Shown: positions 47,865 through 57,395 of the stretch, piece by piece
How positions within the stretch are numbered: position 1 is the stretch's first letter
Layout: every line of letters starts with the position of its first letter
NCBI RefSeq assembly: GCF_030272615.1
Contig: NC_081410.1
Location: 566,947,152 to 567,011,151 of the forward strand
Direction of reading: 5' to 3'
DNA: 64,000 bases
From: Cryptomeria japonica
Taxonomy: Eukaryota; Streptophyta; Pinopsida; Cupressales; Cupressaceae
The notes under the pieces: model-generated
Databases searched by the model: none
Told to the model about the DNA's origin: nothing
What the model saw: only the letters and a program-made list of their open reading frames with translations
Position numbers and translations under genes: made by a program

Positions 47865-50560
47865 ACCGGATGCTGCACCACCATCACCACCTGCTTCCCC
47901 ACTACCCCCTGCACCACCTGATCTATCTTGCCATGGAGGACGCATCACACCCCCACTTCTTTGCATCCTCTAAGACCACTCTGATCTCGCCTGCCGCATC
48001 TGGGAATAACTCAGTGCTTGCTGACTAGCTGGCACCACCTGCTCATATAACCCCCACCAATACTCTATCTCAGCCTGTGCTCGTAGAATCTCTCTCATCA
48101 CCTCCCTAGTAGGACCCTGTGCTCATACTCCAACCCAGACTCTCCCCTACAGCTTTGCTAATCTCTCCACTGCATCATCCCTCTCCCACAACACTACGGT
48201 CAACTCTGACTCTCATGCAAATAACTGCACATCTCTAGCTGCCACCTTTGCCTCCATATCCTCGAGCCGCGTCTGCAAACATAATATCATATGGTCCCAT
48301 AGATCTCCACCTGTAGCTCCCTCCCCCATATCCATAGGTGCCTCTCCAGTGGCTCCATCTCTAGTAGCTCCCTCCCCTGTATCCATAGGTGCCTGTCCCT
48401 CACCTACATCCCTGCCACCTAGTCTCATGCCTCCTTGCATCAAAGGTCCCTGAGATAGCCGCAATGGCTGCCCACCTCTCCCTCTCCTCTGTAATCGTCC
48501 ACCACCCCCACCCCCACCTCCAAATACACCACCTCCTCCAAAACCCCCACCCCCTCCTCCTCCTCCTCCATCACCCCCTCCTCCATCCCCACCACCACCA
48601 TCCCCTCTCCCTCATTCACCTCCTACTTCGTGACCTCCTCTCCTACTCCATCTCCATCCCCTATCCTCCTCAAAATCTGGAATCGGCTCTATTGGATCTG
48701 ATATCTATGGAATCGGATGTGTTGCAATGTACTAAGTATACTCCTCTAACACTCCTGCATCTACCACCCCCGACCTCATCTGCCATGGTATCGCCTATAG
48801 CATGTGAAACTCTACCAATGCCTGATCATACGGTAACACTGGTCCCCATAAGTACCTCTCTCGTACCACCCATGCATACTCTCTTGATCCGCTAGGCAAT
48901 CCCTACCACCGCCCAAACTGTCTCAACACTCTGCCAAGAAGCTATCTCTCCACATTGCTAGTTTTCCTACCAATGAGGTATTGTGTCATGAACACATACG
49001 ACAATGCCTCCGCATCATCATCCCATGACTCACACTGAATATACGGCCTACAGATCACTATATCCAAATCATCCAGTGCCCGCTGCCACCACTCTAACTT
49101 CCCCAGGTGGGGCTGACTCATCATCCCTCCATACATGTATACATATGGCTAGTCCACTGCTCGGAATCTCAGACTAACTGGTCGGGTAACCGGTAAGTGC
49201 TCCCACGGCCAAATATGTAGCAGAGTGATCCCCACTCCTAATGAGCCCCTCCCTCAGTGTGCTACCTCATGTAGATCCCAAAATAAGTGTGATATCACGC
49301 ACGACCCCCATGTAAACTGGGTCCCTTCTATAATCATCTGCACGATCACCTGACCCCAACCAACGGAAAGTCCATGCGATCGTCTATCTGGACAAAGCAG
49401 TCCCCCAACATTCCCTGCTAGCACTAATGGTAATGGCTCATACAAGGTTGCTATATCCTCCCACGCTATAGATCCATCATCAATGTAGACATCCTCCTCA
49501 AAAAATCTCTGCACTGCTACTGTCCCCCACACTCGGTCATACGTCACCAGCTCTCCTTGAATGGGAATGTGCAAGATGCGCCATACATCCTCTAGTGTCA
49601 CTGTCATCTCCCCCTGTGCCAAGTGAAATGTGCATGTCTCACTATGCCATCACTATGCCAATGCTGTAATCAACCCGTGATTCATCTGAATCACAAGCAT
49701 ATACATAACATCATACAGGCTTGTCATTGCAATTAAATCAACCTTGGCCTCTGTCAATCGATCGCGCAGCACTTGTGTGGCGGGATGCCTCTCGCGCATC
49801 TATAAGATGCGAAGATCCTCCTACACATGTGCATCAACCATCATCATCAGTCGTTTTGTTTCAAACTTTCTTAAGTTAAAACCTAGACTATCAACAGATA
49901 CTTTGATCAAGTATCTTCGGGTCTCAACAGGTAAGAAATCATGGCACATCTAGACTAAAATAGGCATTTATCCTAATGACCTAAGTCTCATCAGAGCTGC
50001 TATGGTTCAAAACAACTCTCACCTCACCTCTCCATCCATCCATCATTAGCATCGGGAGATTCTTGTTCACACACACTGGAGAATCTATTTTCCTAACCAA
50101 ATCACAATTTTGCATAGTGCTAATATGCTTACAAAAACTCTAACTCAACTATGCAATAGCGCTAAACCAACAATAGTGCTACATTGACTATACCATAGCG
50201 CTATTTCAAAACAAAATCGCTCAATCAACTACTCAATCACGCTAAACAAATAAAAGCGCTAAAACGACTATGCAATAGCGCTACTTTTGACAAAAGCACT
50301 AAAACCACTATGCAATAGCACTATAGTAGCACAATAGTGCTAATTTAGTTGACAATATTGCCAAAATAGCGTTTTAGCACTATTGTGTTGACTCAACTTG
50401 GACTCAGCAAAAAACATATAAAAAATGCATGAAATTCAAAAATTCAAATTCACATACCGCTAGTCCGTAGTCGTCTAGCCGTTGGAATCATCGGACTCTC
50501 TCTAATCGGTGCTCTGCTATGGGAACCGGCATCCTGACTATTGCTTTCTCTTCCAAAAGG
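47865..50560 (-). pseudogene. Antisense plant mobile domain (PMD) gene inside the Tat element
   Basis: On the minus strand 49,622-49,254 encodes a clear PMD segment: MAQGEMTVTLEDVWRILHIP, IQGELVTYDRVWG, LCPDRRSHGLSVGWG and CVISHLFWDLHEVAH. The preceding residues (WHSETCTFHL) fit the usual W-x-x-E-T-H-T-F-H-L lead-in. After one stop it continues as LHIWPWEHLP and KLEWWQRALDDLDIVICRPY (to 48,942), then a Gly/Glu-rich tail with a coiled-coil-like stretch (LQTRLEDMEAKVAARDVQLF, 48,213-48,290). A first exon may end at GCG/GTATGTG near 50,455, with the AGCGCT cluster in its intron. Four or more stops break the reading frame. PMD proteins (PF10536 type) occur in plant transposons and in host silencing factors. 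Confidence 0.75.
50130..50400. repeat. Inverted cluster of AGCGCT motifs in the 3' internal region
   Basis: About ten variants of CAATAGCGCTAAAAC or GACAAAAGCGCTA occur here; they are the reverse complement of the 35.1-35.3 kb cluster. The cluster lies upstream of (and probably in an intron of) the antisense PMD gene. Confidence 0.75.
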
Positions 50561-50932
50561 TCACTCCCACTGCTCAAATTTCACTATGGACGTGAATACA
50601 AATGAGCCTATTTTCACCCCTTCCTCCTCATTTATACCCTTCGTCATAACCCTAATTTTCCCTCGTTCATCGCTATGGTCCCCGTGAATTTCCCGAGCCT
50701 CCCATTTCTCCATTTTATCTTTGATTTCTTCTATTTTTTCACCAGTATTGCTAAATTCTTCTCTTCTATCACCCCGCCAATTTTCATTCTTTTTCAAGAG
50801 ATCACCCGATTTTTCAAAATTTTCGGCCCATCTCTCGAGGGGGCATACAACCCATTAAATTAACATTTTATGGGGCATTTCTTCACACCTATTTTTCTTT
50901 CTTTAAAATGACGTGATAAACCACATCGTCTC
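50561..50932 (-). other. Antisense upstream region next to the polypurine tract
   Basis: A charged 78-codon ORF on the minus strand (50,797-50,561; Lys/Glu-rich, KIEEIKDKMEKWEAREIHGD) lies upstream of the antisense PMD gene. It could be the 5' part of the same transcript or a chance ORF; there is no homologue in the window. Confidence 0.3.
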
Positions 50933-50945
50933 AAAGAGGGGCAAA
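50933..50945 (+). promoter_or_regulatory. Polypurine tract of the Tat element
   Basis: AAAGAGGGGCAAA lies immediately before the 3' LTR (TGTAGTCAC at 50,946). It is shared with the old element at 12,057-12,070. Confidence 0.85.
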
Positions 50946-52404
50946 TGTAGTCACATAAATCTGTCTATTTTAATTAAATGAATATTTGCTATTTATTTGA
51001 TTAAAAAACCAATAGCCATCAGTTAATTAAATTAATATTTAATTAATTCATCTTTAAACATTCTTCTATTAATTAAATAAATTATTTAATTTATTTAAAT
51101 TAATTCATTAAACCAAATCCACAGTCAATTAAATGAATAAATCCTATTTATTCAATTTAATCCCCTTTCCTCTTTTAAATTAATTAAATAAAACATTTAT
51201 TTAAATCATTAAATCCCCCCCACTTGCATTTTCCTAAAAAATGCAACTTGCAACCACAAGTTGAAATAAATTAATTTTATTTTAAATAAATCCTATTTTC
51301 CCTCACCCACCAAATCCACTTGCACTCCTAAATCCCCTTCTAGATTCTTCTAACCCCTTCCTAATTAGCCTAATCCATCCCCTAATTATTGTCACATTCC
51401 TAAGCAACTTGAGGTGACTTCTCAAAGACTCCAAAGTGTTTGAAAAGCATTAAATGCTTTGTGTGTTCAACAAATTAACCTCTAAAGTCTTCCAAACCAC
51501 TAATGGCTCTTACATGACCATTTATGGTTAATTCCACTTGTACCCATGGTTAGGGACTTTGACCCCTAACTTAACCCTCATGTGACCCATGTGTCTCCTC
51601 AAGCATTTATTGCTTTGACCATGGTTATCACTTTTACCTTTGCACAAGAGTTCATCCATTGGATAAAAGCATTATTCTTTGAATAAAGAATTTATTCACT
51701 CAACCCAATCTTGACCTTAACTCCCAAGTTAACTCTCAGGTCATGTCAAGCATTTAATGCTTATTCCCTCTCCTCTCAACCTATCTCATGTTGACACTTG
51801 TAATCCTGGGATTGGGTTGAAATTCCTCACATGGATTGAATATCATTCAATCCTGACCCTTATTGAGATTACTCAATCCCAATCATCCATTGCTCCACTT
51901 TTCCTATAAATAAAGCCCATTTCTTCATAATCCAGATCTTGCAAACTTGTATGCATTTAATTTATAGTCAATTTTAGAGAGAATTTTAGCATAAAATCAC
52001 TAATATATTATCATTTTGGACTAAAATAAATCTTAGTTCATTTCATAGAAACTCATATTTCGCTTATTTTACACTTGCATAGCATAAGTTTATAAGCATT
52101 TTCAATCTTGAATCTACATAAGACATCCATAGTACAAAAAGCTACTAAGAGCTACACTAATTTGGAACTTGGAGAGGAGAGAAACAAAGGAGAAGGAGCT
52201 AAGATCATGTTAGAAGGCATTTGGAGATGCCTTGTTGTATTTGCTTCCATAGTTAAATATTTTATCATGTTTTTAGTGTCTCTTTTGATATGCTTGCTTA
52301 GACTAGTTTTTGGTTGATTGACACTAATGTTTGTCTTTGCTTCTTTTGTTTGTGTGTTATACGACCACAGGTTTTTAGTCTAACATTGTCCATTTTGTAG
52401 AGCA
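50946..52404 (+). mobile_element. 3' LTR of the Tat element
   Basis: TGTAGTCACATAAATCTGTC to GTAGAGCA matches the 5' LTR over its full length, with scattered substitutions and two short extra segments. TATA box TATAAATA is at 51,905-51,912. If the end is at GAGCATCA (52,407), the next five bases CTATG match the 5' flank CTATC at four of five positions; with the usual TG...CA end at 52,404 no target duplication is visible. Confidence 0.9.
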
Positions 52405-52421
52405 TCACTATGTATAATATC

Positions 52422-54360
52422 CTAAGCTACTGATGGATCATCAAAATCAATCCTCTTCGCTGCACTACTCAACTCTGAAGTATCCTGCACAAGAAAAAAC
52501 AAACCACGATTAAGATTAGTGATATTATATAACTCATATTTGAAAAGTTAACACAAAAATGAACTATAATTGAACTATTCTTGTTTACCTCATCTCCAAG
52601 TTTTCTCTTCGTCTTTGGAGGACTCTTGATGTATGTCTTCGGTAGAGGAGGTGTGTTTTCAATATTTTCATACACAACCTACATATGTTCACAAACATGA
52701 CATTGATACAAGTTATCATATAATTTTCAGTGATAATAAAAAATTATATCTACTAAACACAAAATAAAATAAACACACATGTACTCAAGGCATCTCTTCT
52801 TCTCCTTCTTCATCTTCAGGTATAGTGGGTGTAGTCAACAAGGATGTGAAGCCAAGAATTTTATGTACATATACACAACAAGTATGTGAAACTATCAATC
52901 TATGTCTAGACGTGTATAATCATTATAAGTTATTTAAACTATCCATTCAATCATATTTGCATTCAACTACTTTTCTCTTATCTCCAGCTACACCATCAGA
53001 TCCCGAATTGCATAGCCCCACACTCACGCTACTTATGCCCTACAAGAGTAAAATAAGATATACATGCAAGTTACTACATAATCTAATTAATATCAATATA
53101 AATGATGAACATGTATGTACAATAAAATAAAAATGACTAGGTGCAATAATATATGTACTGTAAAGCTATCAAGGCCAAATGAAATGGCCGTCAAGGTGTC
53201 CTCCTAGATCTGTGTCAACTCCTCCTCTGTCATCAAGTGTTAAATAGACCATGTAAATAAAAATTACTACTTAATATTATCTATATTATAAATATTTATT
53301 TAAAATATAGAATGAACTGTGAAAATACAAATCTTACCACATCATCATCAATGTATGATGAAGGTGCCTCCTCATCTCTAGCATGCGAGGACTCTCTAGC
53401 ATATCCTTTAGTCCTTGTCATAACATATGGTGCATCGTGCATCTCATACACCTCATAATCTGCAGTGTGCATGGGAGGATCAATAGGTTGTCCAACTGGA
53501 CCCAAGCATAGGTGCCCACACATGACACAACTATAGGGCACACAAATGTGTGGAGCGGAGGAGGACTTGTCAAAGCCACCAGATCCACCCCTACCATCAA
53601 AAGAAAGCTGAGCTACTACCCCAGCCCGAGAAACCAAAAGGCTGCTCAAAGAGTGAATAGCCGATATGGTCTGTGATGCCACCTCACAGATGATATTTGG
53701 ATGTTGCACTAGAGGTGGGGGATCAACAAGAGGAGGAGGGACATATGGGCACTGGACTACTCTGACTTCCCTGGAGGTCTATTTTGGGGCATACATAAAC
53801 CCACACCCTAGAAAAGTTGAATGTCAAAGTAGTTCACATGTTTTCCTAAAACAAACTCAGCATACAATTTTTTGATGAAGTAGAAGGCGACATCAAGATT
53901 GTTGTTGGGTGGGTTATCAAAAAACATCCACCAATAATCCCAATTTTTTTTCACAATATCATCATTTGTGCACCATTTAATAGAAAGTTTTATTTTTTGG
54001 GGGTCTACGGGTTGACTAGTGCGGGGATTCACAAACAATGCGGTGATAGTGGTTTTGGATATCTCGAGATCCTTGATCTCCTTATAGGACAAGTCATCTA
54101 TATATTGTTCCCTCATAGAATCTCACCACAAAAGAGTGGCATTGTGCTCCTCAGTGACAGTTTCTATACTCTTTATGATGGACGTGAGGGGATCAACTAT
54201 TGGGTTCAGGCGAGGGATCCTATGATAGACATCTGCAATCCCCCTCAATTGGTTCAAATTTTGTGTAGTTAAATCTTGAATTAAGGGGGGGTTTGAAAAA
54301 GGAGGGTATGATTTTTGCGGTTGTGGTTGATCAATGTTTTCACTGTTATCCCCGATTTTT
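52422..54360 (-). pseudogene. Multi-exon gene of unknown function, probably the second gene of a DNA transposon
   Basis: The last exon (52,484-52,422) follows TTGTGCAG and reads DTSELSSAAKRIDFDDPSVA then stop. The exon before it (52,678-52,589) lies between TATATGTAG and GTAAAC and reads VVYENIENTPPLPKTYIKSP and so on. Both are in phase 0 with clean GT-AG sites, which strongly supports a spliced gene. Further 5', 53,709-53,296 encodes a Gly/Ser-rich piece ending SSYIDDDV before GTAAGA. 54,116-53,808 encodes LSIKWCTNDDIVKKNWDYWW and NLDVAFYFIKKLYAEFVLGK. Residues before it (IPRLNPIVDPLTSIIKSIET) are open back to about 54,350 except for one TGA. A frame change near 53,805 suggests decay. I do not recognise the protein; the end of the long exon faintly recalls Ulp1-like protease parts in plant transposons, but this is weak. 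Confidence 0.5.
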
Positions 54361-54839
54361 TACCTAATTGAATGTAAACAATTGAATTTAGTTAACAAAT
54401 TTGAACAATTTTGTATTTGATTAAAGAAAACCTAGTTTTCATGAAAAACATATTTTGAATGAAAAAACAAATAAACATTAAAAAAAGACAAAAATTTGAA
54501 TGAAAATGATGAAAAATAATAAAAATCTTACCTTTTATTGGATTTTTTTTGCACATTTGGGTCACAAAATTAGATATTGGGTCCAACCGGATATCGGATT
54601 TGATAGAAATTTGTGCAGCCCGTGGGTGAAAAATTAGATATTCGATTTGCCTAGGTGTTTACCATGCCAAGGTGTATTAACACCCAGGCCAAGCAAAAAG
54701 TCAACACAGATTTTCAAATTTTTAGGTGAGTGGAAAAGGCTATTTTTTTCACATCACCACTTTTGGCCCCACATGATCCTACACTAACCCACCTTTTAAA
54801 ATATTCTTTCTAATTACCTTTCAACTTCTTAGGTAAGGT
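54361..54839. promoter_or_regulatory. Upstream region of the minus-strand gene with transposon-end-like motifs
   Basis: AT-rich sequence 5' of the minus-strand gene. ATTAGATATTCGATTT at 54,633-54,648 is the inverted counterpart (15 of 16 bases) of AAATCGAATATCTGAT at 26,872-26,887. Further GATATC-containing words (AGATATTGGGTCCAA, GGATATCGGATTTG) lie at 54,570-54,602. I read this as a possible transposon end; no terminal inverted repeat was found. Confidence 0.45.
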
Positions 54840-55249
54840 CGTACCCTCAACCACAAGACTCATAGTAACTGCTATAGTCTTCATAGACATAGTTAATTTC
54901 ACCGCATACCATTCACCAAAGCTTTGGCAGATTGTTTTGATAAAGTAGGGTCAAATCCCTTCATACCTTCCACATAGGTTGTCAATTTTACTTCTACCAC
55001 CTTATTAGAGAGAACCCCATTTTGTTTTAACTTTTTACAACTATCAGGTTCCATTTGGATAAGGTCCCCACCCATAGTATGCACAATAAAATCAAGAATG
55101 GGACCCATAGAGGGGTAGAAAATCTAGTCTTTGGGAAAGAGAGAACAAAGGATGGTATTGCTAAAAGCCTAACTATCACAAGATTTAATGCTTGTCCTTT
55201 GTAATAAATGATGATAATACAAGGTGGCCAAGAAAGAGACTAAAAAGGC
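54840..55249 (-). other. Probable retroelement-derived sequence left of the LINE relic
   Basis: A 69-codon minus-strand ORF (55,108-54,899; MGPILDFIVHTMGGDLIQME) is open, with a weakly coding-like continuation on both sides. I do not recognise it. It may belong to the same decayed retroelement as the RNase H relic next to it. Confidence 0.3.
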
Positions 55250-55720
55250 AATAATTAAATCTTTAAATCTCACTAGGATGATTTTCTTCAGAAATCGCAG
55301 CACAAACAACATCAGGTTTAATTCATGCAGCACCATCCAGGTTTTAAAGCCCTTGTAAAAGGGCCTCAGTTTTCTAATCTATACATAGTTTTATTTTCTT
55401 CTCTAAAGGTTTGTTGGTTTCTAACATGGCCAAATGTAGCAATCATGTCTTGGCACTTTGTGATAATATCCTTCACCTACCATCTTGGCTTCACTTTCTC
55501 TTGCAACATCATAATAATTCAAATCACCTTCAATAATGATTTGTTGCTAACCTTTGTCTTTCATAATGATGATGCCAAAGAAAACCACCATTACTTCCAA
55601 CACATTAGATATTTGAGAGCCCAAATTTGCCACATGATCTTACTCTTCAGATCTTTGATGACCCCACCCCACTTGCCCAACCTAGGTTACCTTTAAATGA
55701 CCCATCGAAATTAAGTTTCA
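55250..55720 (-). pseudogene. LINE RNase H domain relic (minus strand)
   Basis: On the minus strand the region begins LKLNFDGSFKGNLG, the K-x-N-x-D-G-S motif of the plant LINE RNase H, here with its Asp kept. Worn copies of the following blocks (GGVIKDLKSKIMWQ and LLKVI) come next, with several stops and frame changes. It is a second such relic besides 17,286-17,746. The reverse transcriptase expected 5' of it (toward 55,800) is not there. Confidence 0.65.
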
Positions 55721-55884
55721 ACTAACCGATGTTGGGGAGGACCTGAATATCTCATTAGTTTTTCAAATTAATTACTTATTATTTTTATAATAAAGATATT
55801 TTATGGATGTAATAATGGCTTAGGTTCTCTTATATCAATTTATCCCTCTCTCAAAAACCCTCCTACCCATGAGGAATCTGTGAT

Positions 55885-56373
55885 ATGGTTGACACTTCCT
55901 TTAATGCCACTTTACCTTCTAGCTCTACCAATACAATTCTCAATTCTAGAAATGAAGCTTTGAGAAACAATGTGTGTCACTCTCCCAAATTTTTGCTTAT
56001 TGGTGAAGATATCATTAATAAGTATTACCTCAATAATCTCTCTCTTGGAAATGAAGCATTGAGGGAGGATGTTGATTCTTCTGCCAAAAATCTCCCCTTT
56101 GATAAGAATGCTTTGATACAAGAAGATGTTATCATTAGCAAGTATCTTAATTATATATCCATAAGAGATAAAGCATTGAGGAATGATGATGAGTCTTCTC
56201 TTAAAATTTATCTCCAACATAAGGATGCTTTGGTGCAAGAGGAACATGCTTTAGACATTGACAATATAAATCTTAACATATTAATGAACAAAGACACCTA
56301 TTCCTCTCCTACAAATTATTCTAATCACCAAGATATTTTAATGCATTGTACGATGCTATCCATTTCCTTATGA
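55885..56373 (+). CDS. Unknown ORF with internal repeats (162 aa)
   Basis: This is one of the longest undamaged ORFs of the right part. It contains three related blocks, around NEALRNNVCHSPKFLLIGED, NEALREDVDSSAKNLPFDKN and DKALRNDDESSLKIYLQHKD. Each block has an A-L-R start and is followed by I-I-x-K-Y-like phrases. The blocks are about 36-39 residues apart. It is rich in Asn, Ser and Leu and has no signal peptide or membrane segment. I do not recognise it. A further open stretch (56,437-56,670) may continue it after a frame change. It could be a retroelement ORF remnant. Confidence 0.35.
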   Translation: MVDTSFNATLPSSSTNTILNSRNEALRNNVCHSPKFLLIGEDIINKYYLNNLSLGNEALREDVDSSAKNLPFDKNALIQEDVIISKYLNYISIRDKALRNDDESSLKIYLQHKDALVQEEHALDIDNINLNILMNKDTYSSPTNYSNHQDILMHCTMLSISL

Positions 56374-56670
56374 CATGTCACCTGAAATTACATTAAGTAG
56401 AGATGAAGATGAAAACACTTCCATCCAAATAACCTAATGAGAGAAGACTCTATTACCTCCAAAATGGACATACATAATGCTAATAAAGATAGGTATCTAC
56501 CCACAAGGATCAATCCTTATTCGTCTATTCATCCTTTTAGTAATTTAAAATATTCTTTCACAACCAATTTTATTAGGATGTTGATTGCAATTATAGGAGA
56601 CTTGAATATTAGGATATCAACTTCTTACGCTATATATATTCGTCAACGAACAAAGAGAATTATTGTTTAG

Positions 56671-56869
56671 TCAAAATTATACAAAACAATTATAAATGTT
56701 TGACTCGGGTAACTATTAGCATTATGGAGAAAGGGCGAAGTCAAGACAGTCCTGTACAAATACTTTAAATGATATTATAACATCTTACTAGGTGTGAAAC
56801 CCTAACTCATGGTGGGTCAATAATATTTTTATAATATGAAAGGGTTCTTTTATTTTTATTTTCCATCAT
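56671..56869. other. Sequence between unknown ORF and pectin methylesterase flank
   Basis: A decayed coding-like phrase (TISIMEKGRSQDSPVQIL, + strand) runs through 56,705-56,767 and probably belongs to the same worn retroelement ORF. Nothing else is seen. Confidence 0.3.
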
Positions 56870-57395
56870 TATAATTCAGAAATAAATAAGACTCTTCACC
56901 ATCTTTAATTTGATATTGAAGTGACAAAGCTTGTTCTATTGCTGTAGAGAAAACAAGCAAAGATATATGACGATTTTAACATTATTTCTTTAAATTAATT
57001 ATTTATTAAATTTAAAGAAAAACTATAACAATAACCAAGATTTGATCATTATTTAACATTTAATAATAAATCTATTTATTTCTTTTAAAAGCACCTTGCA
57101 CTCAACACATTTTCTAAGAAAGATAGATTATATGATAAAGTCATACATTTATTTACATTTTAATTAGAAACGAATAAGACTCCCCATCATCTTTAATTAA
57201 ATATTTGAGCTTTCATATTATTCCATAGATTGCTGCAAGGACAGCAAGCAAACGTACATGGGAATTCGTGTTTATTTACACTGTTTGACTGAGAATAAAT
57301 GAGTGGCACATTGCTGCGATGGCGTAAGCAAATTATTGGCGATGTTTAGACAACAAATTGAATAGCAATAAAAAAAAACTGTAAACAGATATATC
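56870..57395 (-). other. Downstream flank of the pectin methylesterase pseudogene
   Basis: 3' flank in gene orientation. It aligns, inverted, with 22,581-23,110, which sets the extent of the duplicated locus. AT-rich; it has no polyadenylation signal that I would single out. Confidence 0.75.

Larger units (their letters stand above)
33545..52404 (+). mobile_element. Tat-type Ty3/gypsy LTR retrotransposon, about 18.9 kb, inactivated
   Basis: Two LTRs of about 1.44 and 1.46 kb enclose a primer-binding site candidate, ORF1, gag, protease, a G-patch domain, reverse transcriptase, RNase H, a second (archaeal-type) RNase H, integrase, a 6-kb 3' region with an antisense PMD gene, and a polypurine tract. 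The domain order and the second RNase H domain are features of the Tat lineage of plant Ty3/gypsy elements; an extra ORF before gag recalls Ogre-type members. The polyprotein has many stops and frameshifts, the RT motif reads YVDE in place of YVDD, and the integrase lacks its Glu. The element is therefore inactive. LTRs differ by substitutions and small indels, so the insertion is not young. Confidence 0.9.

Noticed and set aside
48389-48895. 168-codon Pro/Leu/His-rich ORF on the + strand
   Set aside because: It is a shadow of the Gly-rich C-terminal part of the antisense PMD gene at 47,865-50,560.
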